64,000 bases of DNA from an uncultured Oscillospiraceae bacterium (GTDB lineage: Bacteria > Bacillota > Clostridia > Oscillospirales > Oscillospiraceae), in contig CANQHN010000009.1 in the NCBI GenBank assembly GCA_947623745.1, positions 1 through 64,000 of the forward strand, read 5' to 3'. The notes beneath the pieces were generated by a model. That model saw only the letters and a list, made by a program, of their open reading frames with translations. It had not been told where the DNA came from and searched no databases. Both the position numbers and the translations under genes were made by a program. Below, piece after piece: positions 9,308-17,735 of this stretch (position 1 is the first letter of the stretch; each line of letters opens with the position of its first letter).

Positions 9308-9766
9308 TCAATCCCTCCCTAATTGCTTTTTTAAGATGCTCTTGGCCCGATGCAACCGCATGGAAACGGCAGAGATACCGATGTTTAAGAATTCTGAAAT
9401 TTCCCGAAATGAGTAGCCTTCAATATAGTGCAGGGTCACAACGGCCCTATATTTTTCTGGTAACTCCATAATTGTAAGAAATATGTCCCAATCCTCTGGC
9501 TGTGTCAACAAAACGGTTTCATCCAGTGCGATAATTTCATGCCTCCTTGCTGTGCTGAGAAGGTTTTTGCAGTGATTGATTGTAACCTTCGTCAAAAACG
9601 CACGTTCTTTACCGGGGTAAACTGCAATGCCACCCTCTAACAGTTTGAGAAATACAGTCTGCACAACGTCCTCCGCTTCTTGCGGGGAACAGAGGTAACT
9701 GAGAGCAATACGATACACCATATCCGCATAACGGTCAAAAAGTACCAGCACAGTTTTTTGCTCCAT
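9308..9766 (-). CDS. ECF-type RNA polymerase sigma factor
   Basis: VLFDRYADMVYRIALSYLCSPQEAEDVVQTVFLKLL (region 2) and LPEKYRAVVTLHYIEGYSFREISEFLNIGISAVSMRLHRAKSILKKQL (region 4). Confidence 0.9.
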   Translation of the reverse strand: MEQKTVLVLFDRYADMVYRIALSYLCSPQEAEDVVQTVFLKLLEGGIAVYPGKERAFLTKVTINHCKNLLSTARRHEIIALDETVLLTQPEDWDIFLTIMELPEKYRAVVTLHYIEGYSFREISEFLNIGISAVSMRLHRAKSILKKQLGRD

Positions 9767-9900
9767 CGGCGCACCCCCTTCCGTTCCATTTTGAGGTCCC
9801 ATATATATAACAAATCATCAGGCCGAATTTACACAAAAAATTTCATAAAAATTATAGCACATAAAACATTATCTAGCTTACAAACGGGCTTCCGTTCGGA

Positions 9901-10059
9901 ATGAGGCAAAATGAGGTGCCCGATGATCTGCTGGACTTCCTGGACGACGACGACACCCCGTCCGTATCGGAACCCGCCCCTGCTCCAGCCGCACCCCATG
10001 CCGCCCGGCCTGCCGCCAAAAAGAGATCCGGCCCCAAGCGGTCAGACCCGGTGCGGTAG
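9901..10059 (+). pseudogene. Duplicated C-terminal fragment of the 7311-8111 gene
   Basis: MRQNEVPDDLLDFLDDDDTPSVSEPAPAPAAPHAARPAAKKRSGPKRSDPVR* matches the 3' end of 7311-8111. Confidence 0.8.
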
Positions 10060-10091
10060 GCGGACACAAAGGAGATCCCGCAATGAAGAAA
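9913..10091 (+). repeat. Right copy of ~178-bp direct repeat
   Basis: Aligned without gaps to 7965-8143. Confidence 0.9.
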
Positions 10092-10649
10092 CAGCGATTC
10101 TATTATACATTCAGCGGATACCACTGGGCGCCGGAGAGCTTCCGTGTGAGGAAGGGCCTGCTCGGTTATCCCTCGAAGGAGCTTCCCCTGACATCAGAGG
10201 AACGCCACCAGGTCGGCGTCCTCTTTCTGACCGAGGGCCGCGAGGCCGCGGCGGGCTATGTCCGGCATATAGAGCGAGCCAGGGAGCGCCAGCGCCGGTG
10301 TGTGATGACCTATGGCTTTTTCGCCAAAGAGGAGTCGGGCCGGTTTGTGTACTGTCCACAGCTTACCTGCCGCTCTGACGCCGCCCTAAAGGAACGGCTG
10401 CGCTTATTCAAAAAGGTGCGCGCTGTCCTGATGGAGACAGGCGGGCGCGTCACGGTTTCAGGCCAGTGTGAATTGGACGAAAAATACCGGCCCGTGAATG
10501 TAAGAGAAAACACAGTCACAGCAGATTTCAGCCGTCCTCTCCGTATCCCCATGGGCGGCCAATTTATCCGGGACTGCCCGGAGCGGCTATACCGCCCCCG
10601 GCCAAGGCATCCAAAGAATGCCAGGAAGAATACGGCCCCGACACGGTAA
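10083..10649 (+). CDS. ICE hypothetical protein
   Basis: 188-aa ORF with AAGGAGAT RBS; its expected 5' end is also present as a truncated remnant after 8135. Confidence 0.6.
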   Translation: MKKQRFYYTFSGYHWAPESFRVRKGLLGYPSKELPLTSEERHQVGVLFLTEGREAAAGYVRHIERARERQRRCVMTYGFFAKEESGRFVYCPQLTCRSDAALKERLRLFKKVRAVLMETGGRVTVSGQCELDEKYRPVNVRENTVTADFSRPLRIPMGGQFIRDCPERLYRPRPRHPKNARKNTAPTR

Positions 10650-10775
10650 CAGCGGCGCTTGCGCCGCTGTCCCAGCAAGTACGGCATTTGGTAGTACAAA
10701 TGCCACTTGTTAGGGGCAAGCCCCTAATACCCTACCGTTCGGGCCGAAAAAAGCCCGCGCCAACCGGCGCGGGCT
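10649..10775. other. Cluster of four perfect or near-perfect hairpins (candidate oriT or structured RNA)
   Basis: ACAGCGGCGC-TT-GCGCCGCTGT; CAAGT-AC-GGCATTTG-GTAGTA-CAAATGCC-ACTTG; TTAGGGGC-AA-GCCCCTAA; AGCCCGCGCC-AACC-GGCGCGGGCT. Confidence 0.6.
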
Positions 10776-10780
10776 GCCAT

Positions 10781-11086
10781 TTAAAAAAGTCTCGCCATGT
10801 AGTCCTGACGCCCATCGAGTACACGAGTGACTTCGATATGGTTGTTCTCTACCACGCGGTAGAAAATGAGATGCTTCGAGACAGTAAGAAAACGCAGGTC
10901 TGTGTCCACCGGGTATTTGCCGTTAAGAGCCGCACCTATATATGGATGATCCGCAAGGAGCATGGCCGCGTCATATATGGACGTGGAGAACTTCTTTGCG
11001 GCGACCTTGTTTTTCAGCACATCCGCGATATATGCGCTTGTTGCGTTTATATCGTCGATGGCCGTTTTCTTAAAAAACACTCTCAT
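10781..11086 (-). CDS. RelE/ParE-family toxin
   Basis: MRVFFKKTAIDDINATSAYIADVLKNKVAAKKF...RFLTVSKHLIFYRVVENNHIEVTRVLDGRQDYMARLF; overlaps antitoxin by 4 nt. Confidence 0.85.
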   Translation of the reverse strand: MRVFFKKTAIDDINATSAYIADVLKNKVAAKKFSTSIYDAAMLLADHPYIGAALNGKYPVDTDLRFLTVSKHLIFYRVVENNHIEVTRVLDGRQDYMARLF

Positions 11087-11385
11087 TCTGCAAGCCCTAA
11101 CAATTCTCGGGTCTCAGCCTCGTCGTAAACTTCCTGGCATTGATCTCCAGCATCCAACTCACGCATGAGACGGTTAAGGGCTTTGGCCCGCACGATCTCC
11201 GCATTGCCATCGGTCACAGGAAACGGGAATCCCCCAGCGTTCAAGGACTGCTGAAAAAACACGTTTACAGCATCCGTCAGTGTCAGGCCGGTTTTCGCAT
11301 AGACCTGTTCCAGACGGCTTCGCATTTCGGGGTTCACTCGAATACGAAATGTATCTGTTTTCGGAGCGGAAACATAATTCTCCAT
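11083..11385 (-). CDS. RelB/DinJ-family antitoxin
   Basis: DTFRIRVNPEMRSRLEQVYAKTGLTLTDAVNVFFQQSLNAGGFPF. Confidence 0.85.
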   Translation of the reverse strand: MENYVSAPKTDTFRIRVNPEMRSRLEQVYAKTGLTLTDAVNVFFQQSLNAGGFPFPVTDGNAEIVRAKALNRLMRELDAGDQCQEVYDEAETRELLGLAE

Positions 11386-11465
11386 ACTTGCCACCTCCCT
11401 GTAGAGCCAATATATCATGTCCCGGGGATAAAGTCAATATGTGTAGCTACGTTGTTGCTACATTT

Positions 11466-11488
11466 TTGCGTCTCAAATTGAGACGTAT
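11466..11488. repeat. ICE palindrome copy 3
   Basis: TTGCGTCTCAAATTGAGACGTAT; core identical, outer arm degenerate. Confidence 0.9.
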
Positions 11489-11510
11489 TTTTTTGTCGAA
11501 GGAGGCCGCT

Positions 11511-11819
11511 ATGCGGACACGAAATAAGCACGTCAGTGTATGGCTGACTGACCAGGAACATCAGCATTTGAAAGAGCAGGCCGAGCTGTCCGGCCTGGGC
11601 ATCGACCCTTTTATTCGCCGCCTGATCCTGGGCATGGACCTGCGCCCCCGGCCCCCCGATGTGTACGCCGCCCTGCTGCGGGAGCTGTCCGCTATCGGAA
11701 ACAACATCAACCAGCTGGCACACCAGGCCAACGCCAGGGGCAGGGCCGCCCCGGAGGAGATCAGCGAGGCGGCCCGGTTGGTGCGGCAGGCGTGGCGGAT
11801 GGTAAAAGAGAGCCTGTAA
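11511..11819 (+). CDS. mobC: Relaxosome accessory protein MobC
   Basis: RTRNKHVSVWLTDQEHQHLKEQAELSGLGIDPFIRRLILG...ELSAIGNNINQLAHQANARG. Confidence 0.85.
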   Translation: MRTRNKHVSVWLTDQEHQHLKEQAELSGLGIDPFIRRLILGMDLRPRPPDVYAALLRELSAIGNNINQLAHQANARGRAAPEEISEAARLVRQAWRMVKESL

Positions 11820-13180
11820 TGGCCTACGATAAAATTATTGCCATTCGCTCCCGGCTGGATCATTGTGTCGGCTATGTGCTGAACCATGAAAAGACCAGCC
11901 TGGCCTCCGCGCTGGACTATATCGGCCGGGAGGAAAAAGTAACGCTGCCGGATGGTAACGCGGTATTGGAAACCGCCCTCAACTGCCAACTGGATACCGC
12001 CTACCAGGATATGATGGAGACCAAGCGCCGCTGGGGAAAGACCGGCGGCGTCCTCGGTTTCCACCTGATCCACTCCTACGCCCCCGGTGAGGTCGCGCCG
12101 GAACAGGCCCACGCCATCGGCGTGGAATTTGCGTCCCGCCTGCTGGGGGATCGTTATGAGACGGTCATTTCCACACACCTGGACCGGGACCATCTGCATT
12201 GTCACATCCTGTTCAACTCGGTATCCTTCGTGGATGGCCGGAAATACCGCAATACCTTCAAGGACTACTTTGGAGATATTCGCGGCATCTCCAACGAGAT
12301 AAGTCATGCTCACGGCCTGTCGGTCATTGAGCCGGGCGGAAGCGGAAAGCACTATGCGGAGTGGAGCGCGGAGACCCAGGGCAAGCCAACTCTGCGGGGC
12401 CTGGTCCGTCAGGATATAGACGCCGCCATCGCAGCGAGCTACACCAGCAAGACCTTCTGGCAGGAGCTGGCCCGGATGGGCTACACCGTCAAGCGCGGCC
12501 CCAATGTAAAGCATACCGCCGTGAAGCCGCCGGGCGGCCAGCGGTTTCTCCGCCTGGACAGCCTGGGAGACGGCTACACCGAGGACAGCATCCTGTCCCG
12601 CTTGTCCGCCGCCCGCTCCGGCGGGGCCACAGCGCTCAACCCGGCGCATCCCGTAGTTCAATGGCTGACCCCAGGCCGGAGATACCGGCCCCAAGGCAGA
12701 TTTCCCAGCAGGCCGCGCAGGCTGAAAGGGTTCCGCGCCCTTTACTTCAAATACCTCTGCCTGCTGGGGGCGGTTCCCCGGCGGCGAACCAAGGGGCGGC
12801 GGGCCAGCGTATCCCGGACGGAGATCATCAAGTTTGACCGCTACCAGGAGCAGTTCCAATATCTGATGAAAAATCAAATTGAGACGGCGGAGCAGCTTTC
12901 CATGCAGTATGACGCGCTGCAAGCGGAGATCGACGCCCTGGCGGGCCATCGGAAAACCCTTTACAAAGTCCGCCGCACTTTGGGAGACAGCAGCACCGAT
13001 GATGAAATCACCAAAATCACGGACCGTATGCGGATGCTGCGCCGGGAGCTGAAATTGTGCGCCCGCATTGAGGGCGACCTGCCTGCGGTCCGGGCCGGAG
13101 CAGACGCCCAGCGACCAGCCGTTCCCGGCAGGCCAGGCGAAAAAGGAATCAAGAAATCCACACAGGAAAAAGGGAGGTGA
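11819..13180 (+). CDS. mobA: MobA/VirD2-family relaxase
   Basis: ISTHLDRDHLHCHILFNSVSFVDGRKYRN (HxDxxHxH type motif); ATG overlaps mobC stop. Confidence 0.9.
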   Translation: MAYDKIIAIRSRLDHCVGYVLNHEKTSLASALDYIGREEKVTLPDGNAVLETALNCQLDTAYQDMMETKRRWGKTGGVLGFHLIHSYAPGEVAPEQAHAIGVEFASRLLGDRYETVISTHLDRDHLHCHILFNSVSFVDGRKYRNTFKDYFGDIRGISNEISHAHGLSVIEPGGSGKHYAEWSAETQGKPTLRGLVRQDIDAAIAASYTSKTFWQELARMGYTVKRGPNVKHTAVKPPGGQRFLRLDSLGDGYTEDSILSRLSAARSGGATALNPAHPVVQWLTPGRRYRPQGRFPSRPRRLKGFRALYFKYLCLLGAVPRRRTKGRRASVSRTEIIKFDRYQEQFQYLMKNQIETAEQLSMQYDALQAEIDALAGHRKTLYKVRRTLGDSSTDDEITKITDRMRMLRRELKLCARIEGDLPAVRAGADAQRPAVPGRPGEKGIKKSTQEKGR

Positions 13181-13185
13181 AGTCA

Positions 13186-13809
13186 ATGGATGTAAGCGGA
13201 GAAGCCGCCGATGTGATGGTAAAGGAAAGTATGCAGATCACCGCGGAGAGCATCAAGCTGCTGGCGGCGGGGAGCAAAAATCTGGCGGCGCTCCTTTGGG
13301 CGCTGGCCCAGGACAACAAGAAGCTGGTAGGCAAAACCAACATGGGCCGCCTGCTCCGGGAGGGTAAGGAGCTGAAGGTATTTCGCATCAAAGAGAGCGA
13401 TTTGCCGGAGTTCCGGGCCTTTGCCAAAAAGAACGTGCTGTTTGCCGCCGTCAAGGACACCCGGCAGACAGACGGCATGATCGACCTGGTGACGAATGTG
13501 GATTTTGTACCCCAGGTCAACCTGTTTATGGAGCGCCGGGGCTACCACGTCCCGGAACGTGGTACAGAGGACGCCGCGCCAAAAAAAGCCGGCCCCCGCG
13601 CTCAGCGAGACAGCTCCTCACCACAGCGCGGGAGTGGATCGAGGCCAACGCAGGAGCGGACGACGAGGACGATGAATACGGAGACACCGACTACTGAAAA
13701 GCCTTCTGTAAAAGCTCGCCTGGACGCCCTGCGGGCCGCATCCGAGAGTATGAAGCAGAGCGGACCCACCCGAACGCCCAGGAGGACCGCCCCAAAGAAA
13801 ACACGATAA
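13186..13809 (+). CDS. PcfB-like (DUF3801) protein
   Basis: VKESMQITAESIKLLAAGSKNLAALLWALAQDNKKLVGKTNMGRLLREGKELKVFRIKESDLPEFRAFAKKNVLFAAVKD. Confidence 0.8.
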   Translation: MDVSGEAADVMVKESMQITAESIKLLAAGSKNLAALLWALAQDNKKLVGKTNMGRLLREGKELKVFRIKESDLPEFRAFAKKNVLFAAVKDTRQTDGMIDLVTNVDFVPQVNLFMERRGYHVPERGTEDAAPKKAGPRAQRDSSSPQRGSGSRPTQERTTRTMNTETPTTEKPSVKARLDALRAASESMKQSGPTRTPRRTAPKKTR

Positions 13810-13825
13810 GGAGGGATTCACCCCA

Positions 13826-14689
13826 ATGGCAAATCTGGAGCAGCTTATTACAAAAAAGGCCGCCGCGGATACCCAGTGGAAAGAGCAGCGTCAGGCGGAA
13901 CGGGAAAACGCCGTCGCTATGCAGGACGCTGGCGTGACGGAGATCACCACCAGCCCGGAGGCATACGCCCGTTACCTGGACATGCAGGGGGACAACCCCA
14001 CATACAGCGCCGGGAATATTGCCCTGGCGATGCTCCAGGACCCGGAGGCCACCACCATCGGCACCCCCGACCGCTGGCGCACCCTGGGCCGCTCCGTCAT
14101 GGATACGGAGAAAAGCAAGGGGTTCAAGATTTTCGCCCGGCTGCACGGCCGGGGCTACGCCCTCGCGGACGCCTACGATATCTCCCAGACCGTGGGCCGG
14201 GAGGTCAGAAGGCCGGTCGTCCGGGAAAACTCCAAGGAGATGGAGACGGCCCTTGCCGCTGTCCTCAACTACGCAGTCGTCCCCGTCGTGGCGGACCGGG
14301 AGCTGCCTGTTGCGGCCTACTATGACAGCCGGAACATGGAGCTGGCCATCAACCCGGACTTTCCGGATGCAGAAGCATTCTCCGCCATCGCCGCCGAGAT
14401 CGCCCACGCCCGTATTCATGGGAAGGGTATCAATCACGGTTATGACCGAAGCGAGTGCGACCTGGATGCCCAAAGCGTTTCCTACATCCTCTGCCGCCGC
14501 TTTGGGATCAAGCGGGACCTGCCTGATATGACAAAACTGCCCGAACTGTATGAGGGCTACGATTCCCAGCAGCGCAGGCAGAGTCTGGATAGTATCCAGG
14601 ACATGAGCAAACAGATCGGCGGGTCCATTGAAAGGGGCATCACGCCCCAGCAGCGGACACGGGTGCCTGTCCACCGGCCTGTCCGATAA
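13826..14689 (+). CDS. ArdC/LtrC-like protein
   Basis: YLDMQGDNPTYSAGNIALAMLQDPEATTIGTPDRWRTLGRSV; degenerate AAEIAHARIH motif. Confidence 0.5.
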   Translation: MANLEQLITKKAAADTQWKEQRQAERENAVAMQDAGVTEITTSPEAYARYLDMQGDNPTYSAGNIALAMLQDPEATTIGTPDRWRTLGRSVMDTEKSKGFKIFARLHGRGYALADAYDISQTVGREVRRPVVRENSKEMETALAAVLNYAVVPVVADRELPVAAYYDSRNMELAINPDFPDAEAFSAIAAEIAHARIHGKGINHGYDRSECDLDAQSVSYILCRRFGIKRDLPDMTKLPELYEGYDSQQRRQSLDSIQDMSKQIGGSIERGITPQQRTRVPVHRPVR

Positions 14690-14703
14690 GGCCCGGAACC
14701 TGG

Positions 14704-14864
14704 GGGGCGTTCTCCCTGCGGGGGAGGATAATCTGCCGCCCGTCCCCCGTCAAGGCCGGGCGATTGCTAACACAATCGCCCGCGAGCCGGCCAGTCTGCG
14801 GACTGGCCGGGCCTTGACCGGGGCCGTTCGGCGGATTATGCAGTTATCAAGGGGGAAACGCCCC
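14704..14864 (+). ncRNA. Candidate multi-helix structured RNA (five nested or branched stems)
   Basis: GGGGCGTT/AACGCCCC (14704/14857); ATAATC/GATTAT (14728/14834); CCCC-x-GTCAAGGCC/GGCCTTGAC-x-GGGG (14744/14810); GGGCGATTG-CTAACA-CAATCGCCC (14758); CCGGCCAGTC-TGCG-GACTGGCCGG (14787). Confidence 0.6.
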
Positions 14865-14888
14865 AAAAGCCGCCAGTTGGCGGCTTTT
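14865..14888 (+). terminator. Intrinsic terminator directly after the structured region
   Basis: AAAAGCCGCC-AGTT-GGCGGCTTTT. Confidence 0.8.
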
Positions 14889-14974
14889 GCTATCCTGGAA
14901 GCGCGGCGCTCCGCCGGAGCCTCCAGCGGTCCTCACAGCGCCCGCCGCAATCCAACGGCGGGGCGGTTGCTTTG

Positions 14975-15003
14975 GAAATGCGTCTCAATTTGAGACTCAT
15001 TTC
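14975..15003. repeat. 29-bp ICE palindrome copy 4
   Basis: GAAATGCGTCTCAATTTGAGACTCATTTC. Confidence 0.95.
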
Positions 15004-15036
15004 GATAATCTATCTGAAATGGAGGGAACCAATACC

Positions 15037-15999
15037 ATGAAACGAACAGCGGCCCTTATCCTCTCGGCGCTGTCGGCCGTTATGCTGGCCTGCCCGGCCC
15101 TGGCCGCGGGACTGCCGGAGGCCACAGCCCCGCCCCGGTCCTCGGAGCTGTACCCCACGGAGATCGTGGAGGCCGTAGAGGGCGACCATCTCAGGCTGGA
15201 GAAAATCTATCTTCTCACCGCCGCCGACAACCCTGCAAACATTCCCACAGCAGACTTTGACCGGGAGGGCTATCACTACTCCCTGCTGGATGTGACCCGC
15301 CAGGACTTTACGGAAAGTGATGCAAAGGAGTACAGCGAAACGTACACAGTGGAGAGCGATACAAAGGATATGGATCAGATCATGCCCCAGCTCCCCGCCA
15401 CCAGGGAGGTCACGACGGAGGACGGTTATACCGGCGTGCTGACACTGGACACCGCCAGCATCCGGGTGGAGGCGGCGGGCTATGCCTCATCCTCCCGAAC
15501 TGTCACCGCCACGAGAAGCTATCCCAACCTGTCCGATGCGGACGCATCCTTTCTTCCAAGAACCATTACGGATAACGGGCGGACGCTGACTCTGTCCGAT
15601 GTTCAGTGGCAGGAGACGGGGAACTATTACAACGCCACGGCCACCTACACTGGCACGGCGTCCAGCAGCTACGTCACCGGATACACCGTCACCGCGGAAT
15701 ACGCGGGGGAAGTGGTCAAGACTCTGAGCGGCAGCATGATCTACACCGCAGTTTTCAGCGGCATCCCTATCCAGGCAGAGGCAGAGCCAGACGGATCCGA
15801 TAAACAGGACGAAAGCGATACCCCGGGGGCCATGCCGGGTACGCCCACTTCCAGTGACAACCAGGAGCAGGGCGGCATGGGCCTGAAATGGCTGCTGGTC
15901 CTGCCCGCCGCCGCAGCAGTGGCCGGAGTGATCGTTCTCGGAAAGATCCTGATGAAGAAATACAAAGCAAAAAAAGAATGGAAGGAGTACACAAAATGA
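15037..15999 (+). CDS. Secreted or membrane-anchored surface protein, unknown function
   Basis: Signal peptide MKRTAALILSALSAVMLACPALAAG and C-terminal TM (WLLVLPAAAAVAGVIVLGKIL); overlaps sortase start. Confidence 0.65.
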   Translation: MKRTAALILSALSAVMLACPALAAGLPEATAPPRSSELYPTEIVEAVEGDHLRLEKIYLLTAADNPANIPTADFDREGYHYSLLDVTRQDFTESDAKEYSETYTVESDTKDMDQIMPQLPATREVTTEDGYTGVLTLDTASIRVEAAGYASSSRTVTATRSYPNLSDADASFLPRTITDNGRTLTLSDVQWQETGNYYNATATYTGTASSSYVTGYTVTAEYAGEVVKTLSGSMIYTAVFSGIPIQAEAEPDGSDKQDESDTPGAMPGTPTSSDNQEQGGMGLKWLLVLPAAAAVAGVIVLGKILMKKYKAKKEWKEYTK

Positions 16000-16796
16000 G
16001 AAAATGGATCCCTCTGCTGCTGTCCCTCTCCCTTATGCTCTCCACGGTGGCAACGCCAGCCTACGCATTGGAATATACCATTGACGGCCCGGAGAGCGGG
16101 GATTTTGGAGACCCTACCAGCGATGACACCATCTACGCGACCGTGGATGAGAATGTGGATAGAAGCAAAAACAGCGCTTTGATCCCGCCTGGCTTCGGAA
16201 CCCCCACCAGCTACCTGCCGGGGAGCGGCGAGTACCTGACACCCAATCTAGCCGCCGGCGGCCCATTGAACAGCGGCGCCCTGATCCCCGGTGCCGGGAC
16301 CGTGGGCGGAGGAACTGTCACATATCCCGGCGCGGTGGACGCGCAGGCCGCCAACGATCCCACCACAAGCACCCCGGCAACAGCTTATACGGATGTGACC
16401 CCGGACCTTTACTACAAAAACGGCTCCTTGGGCACATTGAAAATTCCCGCCGTTGATCTGACTGTAAAGGTAGTCCAGGGGACCGACAGCGCGGCGCTGG
16501 CCAAAGGTGCGGGGCACTTTCCAAATACAAGTATTTGGGATGGAAATGTCTGCATCGCCGGGCATAACCGAGGGACAAACTGTTACTTCGGTAATATCCA
16601 CACCCTGGAGCTGGGGGACAATATCACTCTAACTACAAAGTTCGGCACAAGGACCTATGCCGTCACCAGCGTTTCCAAAATCAGCGAGACCGACAACTCC
16701 ATGCTGGCAGCCACAAGTGACAACTGCATCACCCTCTTTACCTGCGTGCGTAATGAGCGGGAGTACCGCTGGTGCGTAAGGGCCATGGAAGTATAG
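15996..16796 (+). CDS. Sortase-family transpeptidase
   Basis: IAGHNRGTNCYFGNIHTLELGDNITLTTKFGTRTYAV...CITLFTC...R; signal peptide. Confidence 0.85.
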   Translation: MRKWIPLLLSLSLMLSTVATPAYALEYTIDGPESGDFGDPTSDDTIYATVDENVDRSKNSALIPPGFGTPTSYLPGSGEYLTPNLAAGGPLNSGALIPGAGTVGGGTVTYPGAVDAQAANDPTTSTPATAYTDVTPDLYYKNGSLGTLKIPAVDLTVKVVQGTDSAALAKGAGHFPNTSIWDGNVCIAGHNRGTNCYFGNIHTLELGDNITLTTKFGTRTYAVTSVSKISETDNSMLAATSDNCITLFTCVRNEREYRWCVRAMEV

Positions 16797-16800
16797 AAAT

Positions 16801-16829
16801 AAAATGTACCTTAAACTGAGGCATGTTTT
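16801..16829. repeat. Possible decayed copy of the ICE palindrome
   Basis: AAAATGTACCTTAAACTGAGGCATGTTTT: 18/29 matches to consensus, all 11 differences are transitions. Confidence 0.4.
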
Positions 16830-16935
16830 AGACGCATCTCCCAAAAACTTGCATTTTTTGACCGATTTCCATATTTTTGGTACAATAATAGTGGGAAATA
16901 CACCAAAAATATTTTAGATTTGGAGGAATCAAAAA

Positions 16936-17721
16936 ATGCGAAGAAACCACATCAGCTTTGTCGCCGGCCTTGTCACCGGGGCCATACTGTTCAGCGGTGG
17001 GACGGTACTGGCCGCTGGATTGTCCGCAGCCCCCAGCCAGCAGAGGTTCTATTTTAATGGACAGCAAATCAAGCTAGAGGCATACAGCATCAATAGCCGC
17101 AACTATGTCCAGCTCAATGACCTGTCCAAGTTGGTGGGCTTTGCGCTTGCCTATGACAGCGGCACTAACAGCGTATACATTGGAGAGCGGCCCCAGGCAA
17201 ACGCGGTACAGGGCGAAACAGTCCAGTTACCCACAGACGGCTCCAAATATGTGCCGCAGGCGGGAGATGTGATCCGCTGCTCCGATGGGACCGACTATAC
17301 CATTACAGATGTCAGCCGCTGGGAAAACAACATCTTTTCGCCTGCCCCACTCGGCGGCCTGCCTTCTGCGTCCTGCGACTGGAGCAAGTTCCCGCCCCTG
17401 GCCCTGCCAGGCCCCGAGGCCCGCCACTTCTCCAACAGTTCCGGCGAGGTACTGTTTATGCGTAACCTCTACGAGACGCGCCGGATGCAGTACACGGTAT
17501 ATAACGCGCTTGGCGGGGAGCCAAGTGCCTGGAAGGATGGAAGGCTGCTGGCAACAGTACAACTGACCGTCCCCGCAGACCTTGATCCCTACGCCGCATC
17601 CTTCTGGCCCTGGCGGGCATCGGAACTGGAAAAACTGGTCCACAGCCGTCCCAACAGTCAGTATTATATCGAGGCGTGGGACTGCTACACCAATGGGGTA
17701 TTCCAATACACCCGCTATTGA
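16936..17721 (+). CDS. Secreted protein with copper-amine-oxidase-N-like / stalk domain
   Basis: Signal peptide and YFNGQQIKLEAYSINSRNYVQLNDLSKLVGFALAYDSGTNSVYI. Confidence 0.65.
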   Translation: MRRNHISFVAGLVTGAILFSGGTVLAAGLSAAPSQQRFYFNGQQIKLEAYSINSRNYVQLNDLSKLVGFALAYDSGTNSVYIGERPQANAVQGETVQLPTDGSKYVPQAGDVIRCSDGTDYTITDVSRWENNIFSPAPLGGLPSASCDWSKFPPLALPGPEARHFSNSSGEVLFMRNLYETRRMQYTVYNALGGEPSAWKDGRLLATVQLTVPADLDPYAASFWPWRASELEKLVHSRPNSQYYIEAWDCYTNGVFQYTRY

Positions 17722-17735
17722 GGAGGAAACATTCC

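Noticed and set aside
12874-12886. TCAAATTGAGACG half-palindrome in the relaxase gene
   Set aside because: Encodes coding residues (NQIETAEQL) and lacks the other arm; probably coincidental
11561-13186. 541-aa minus-strand ORF opposite mobC/mobA
   Set aside because: Sense frame carries relaxase motifs; antisense is a shadow ORF
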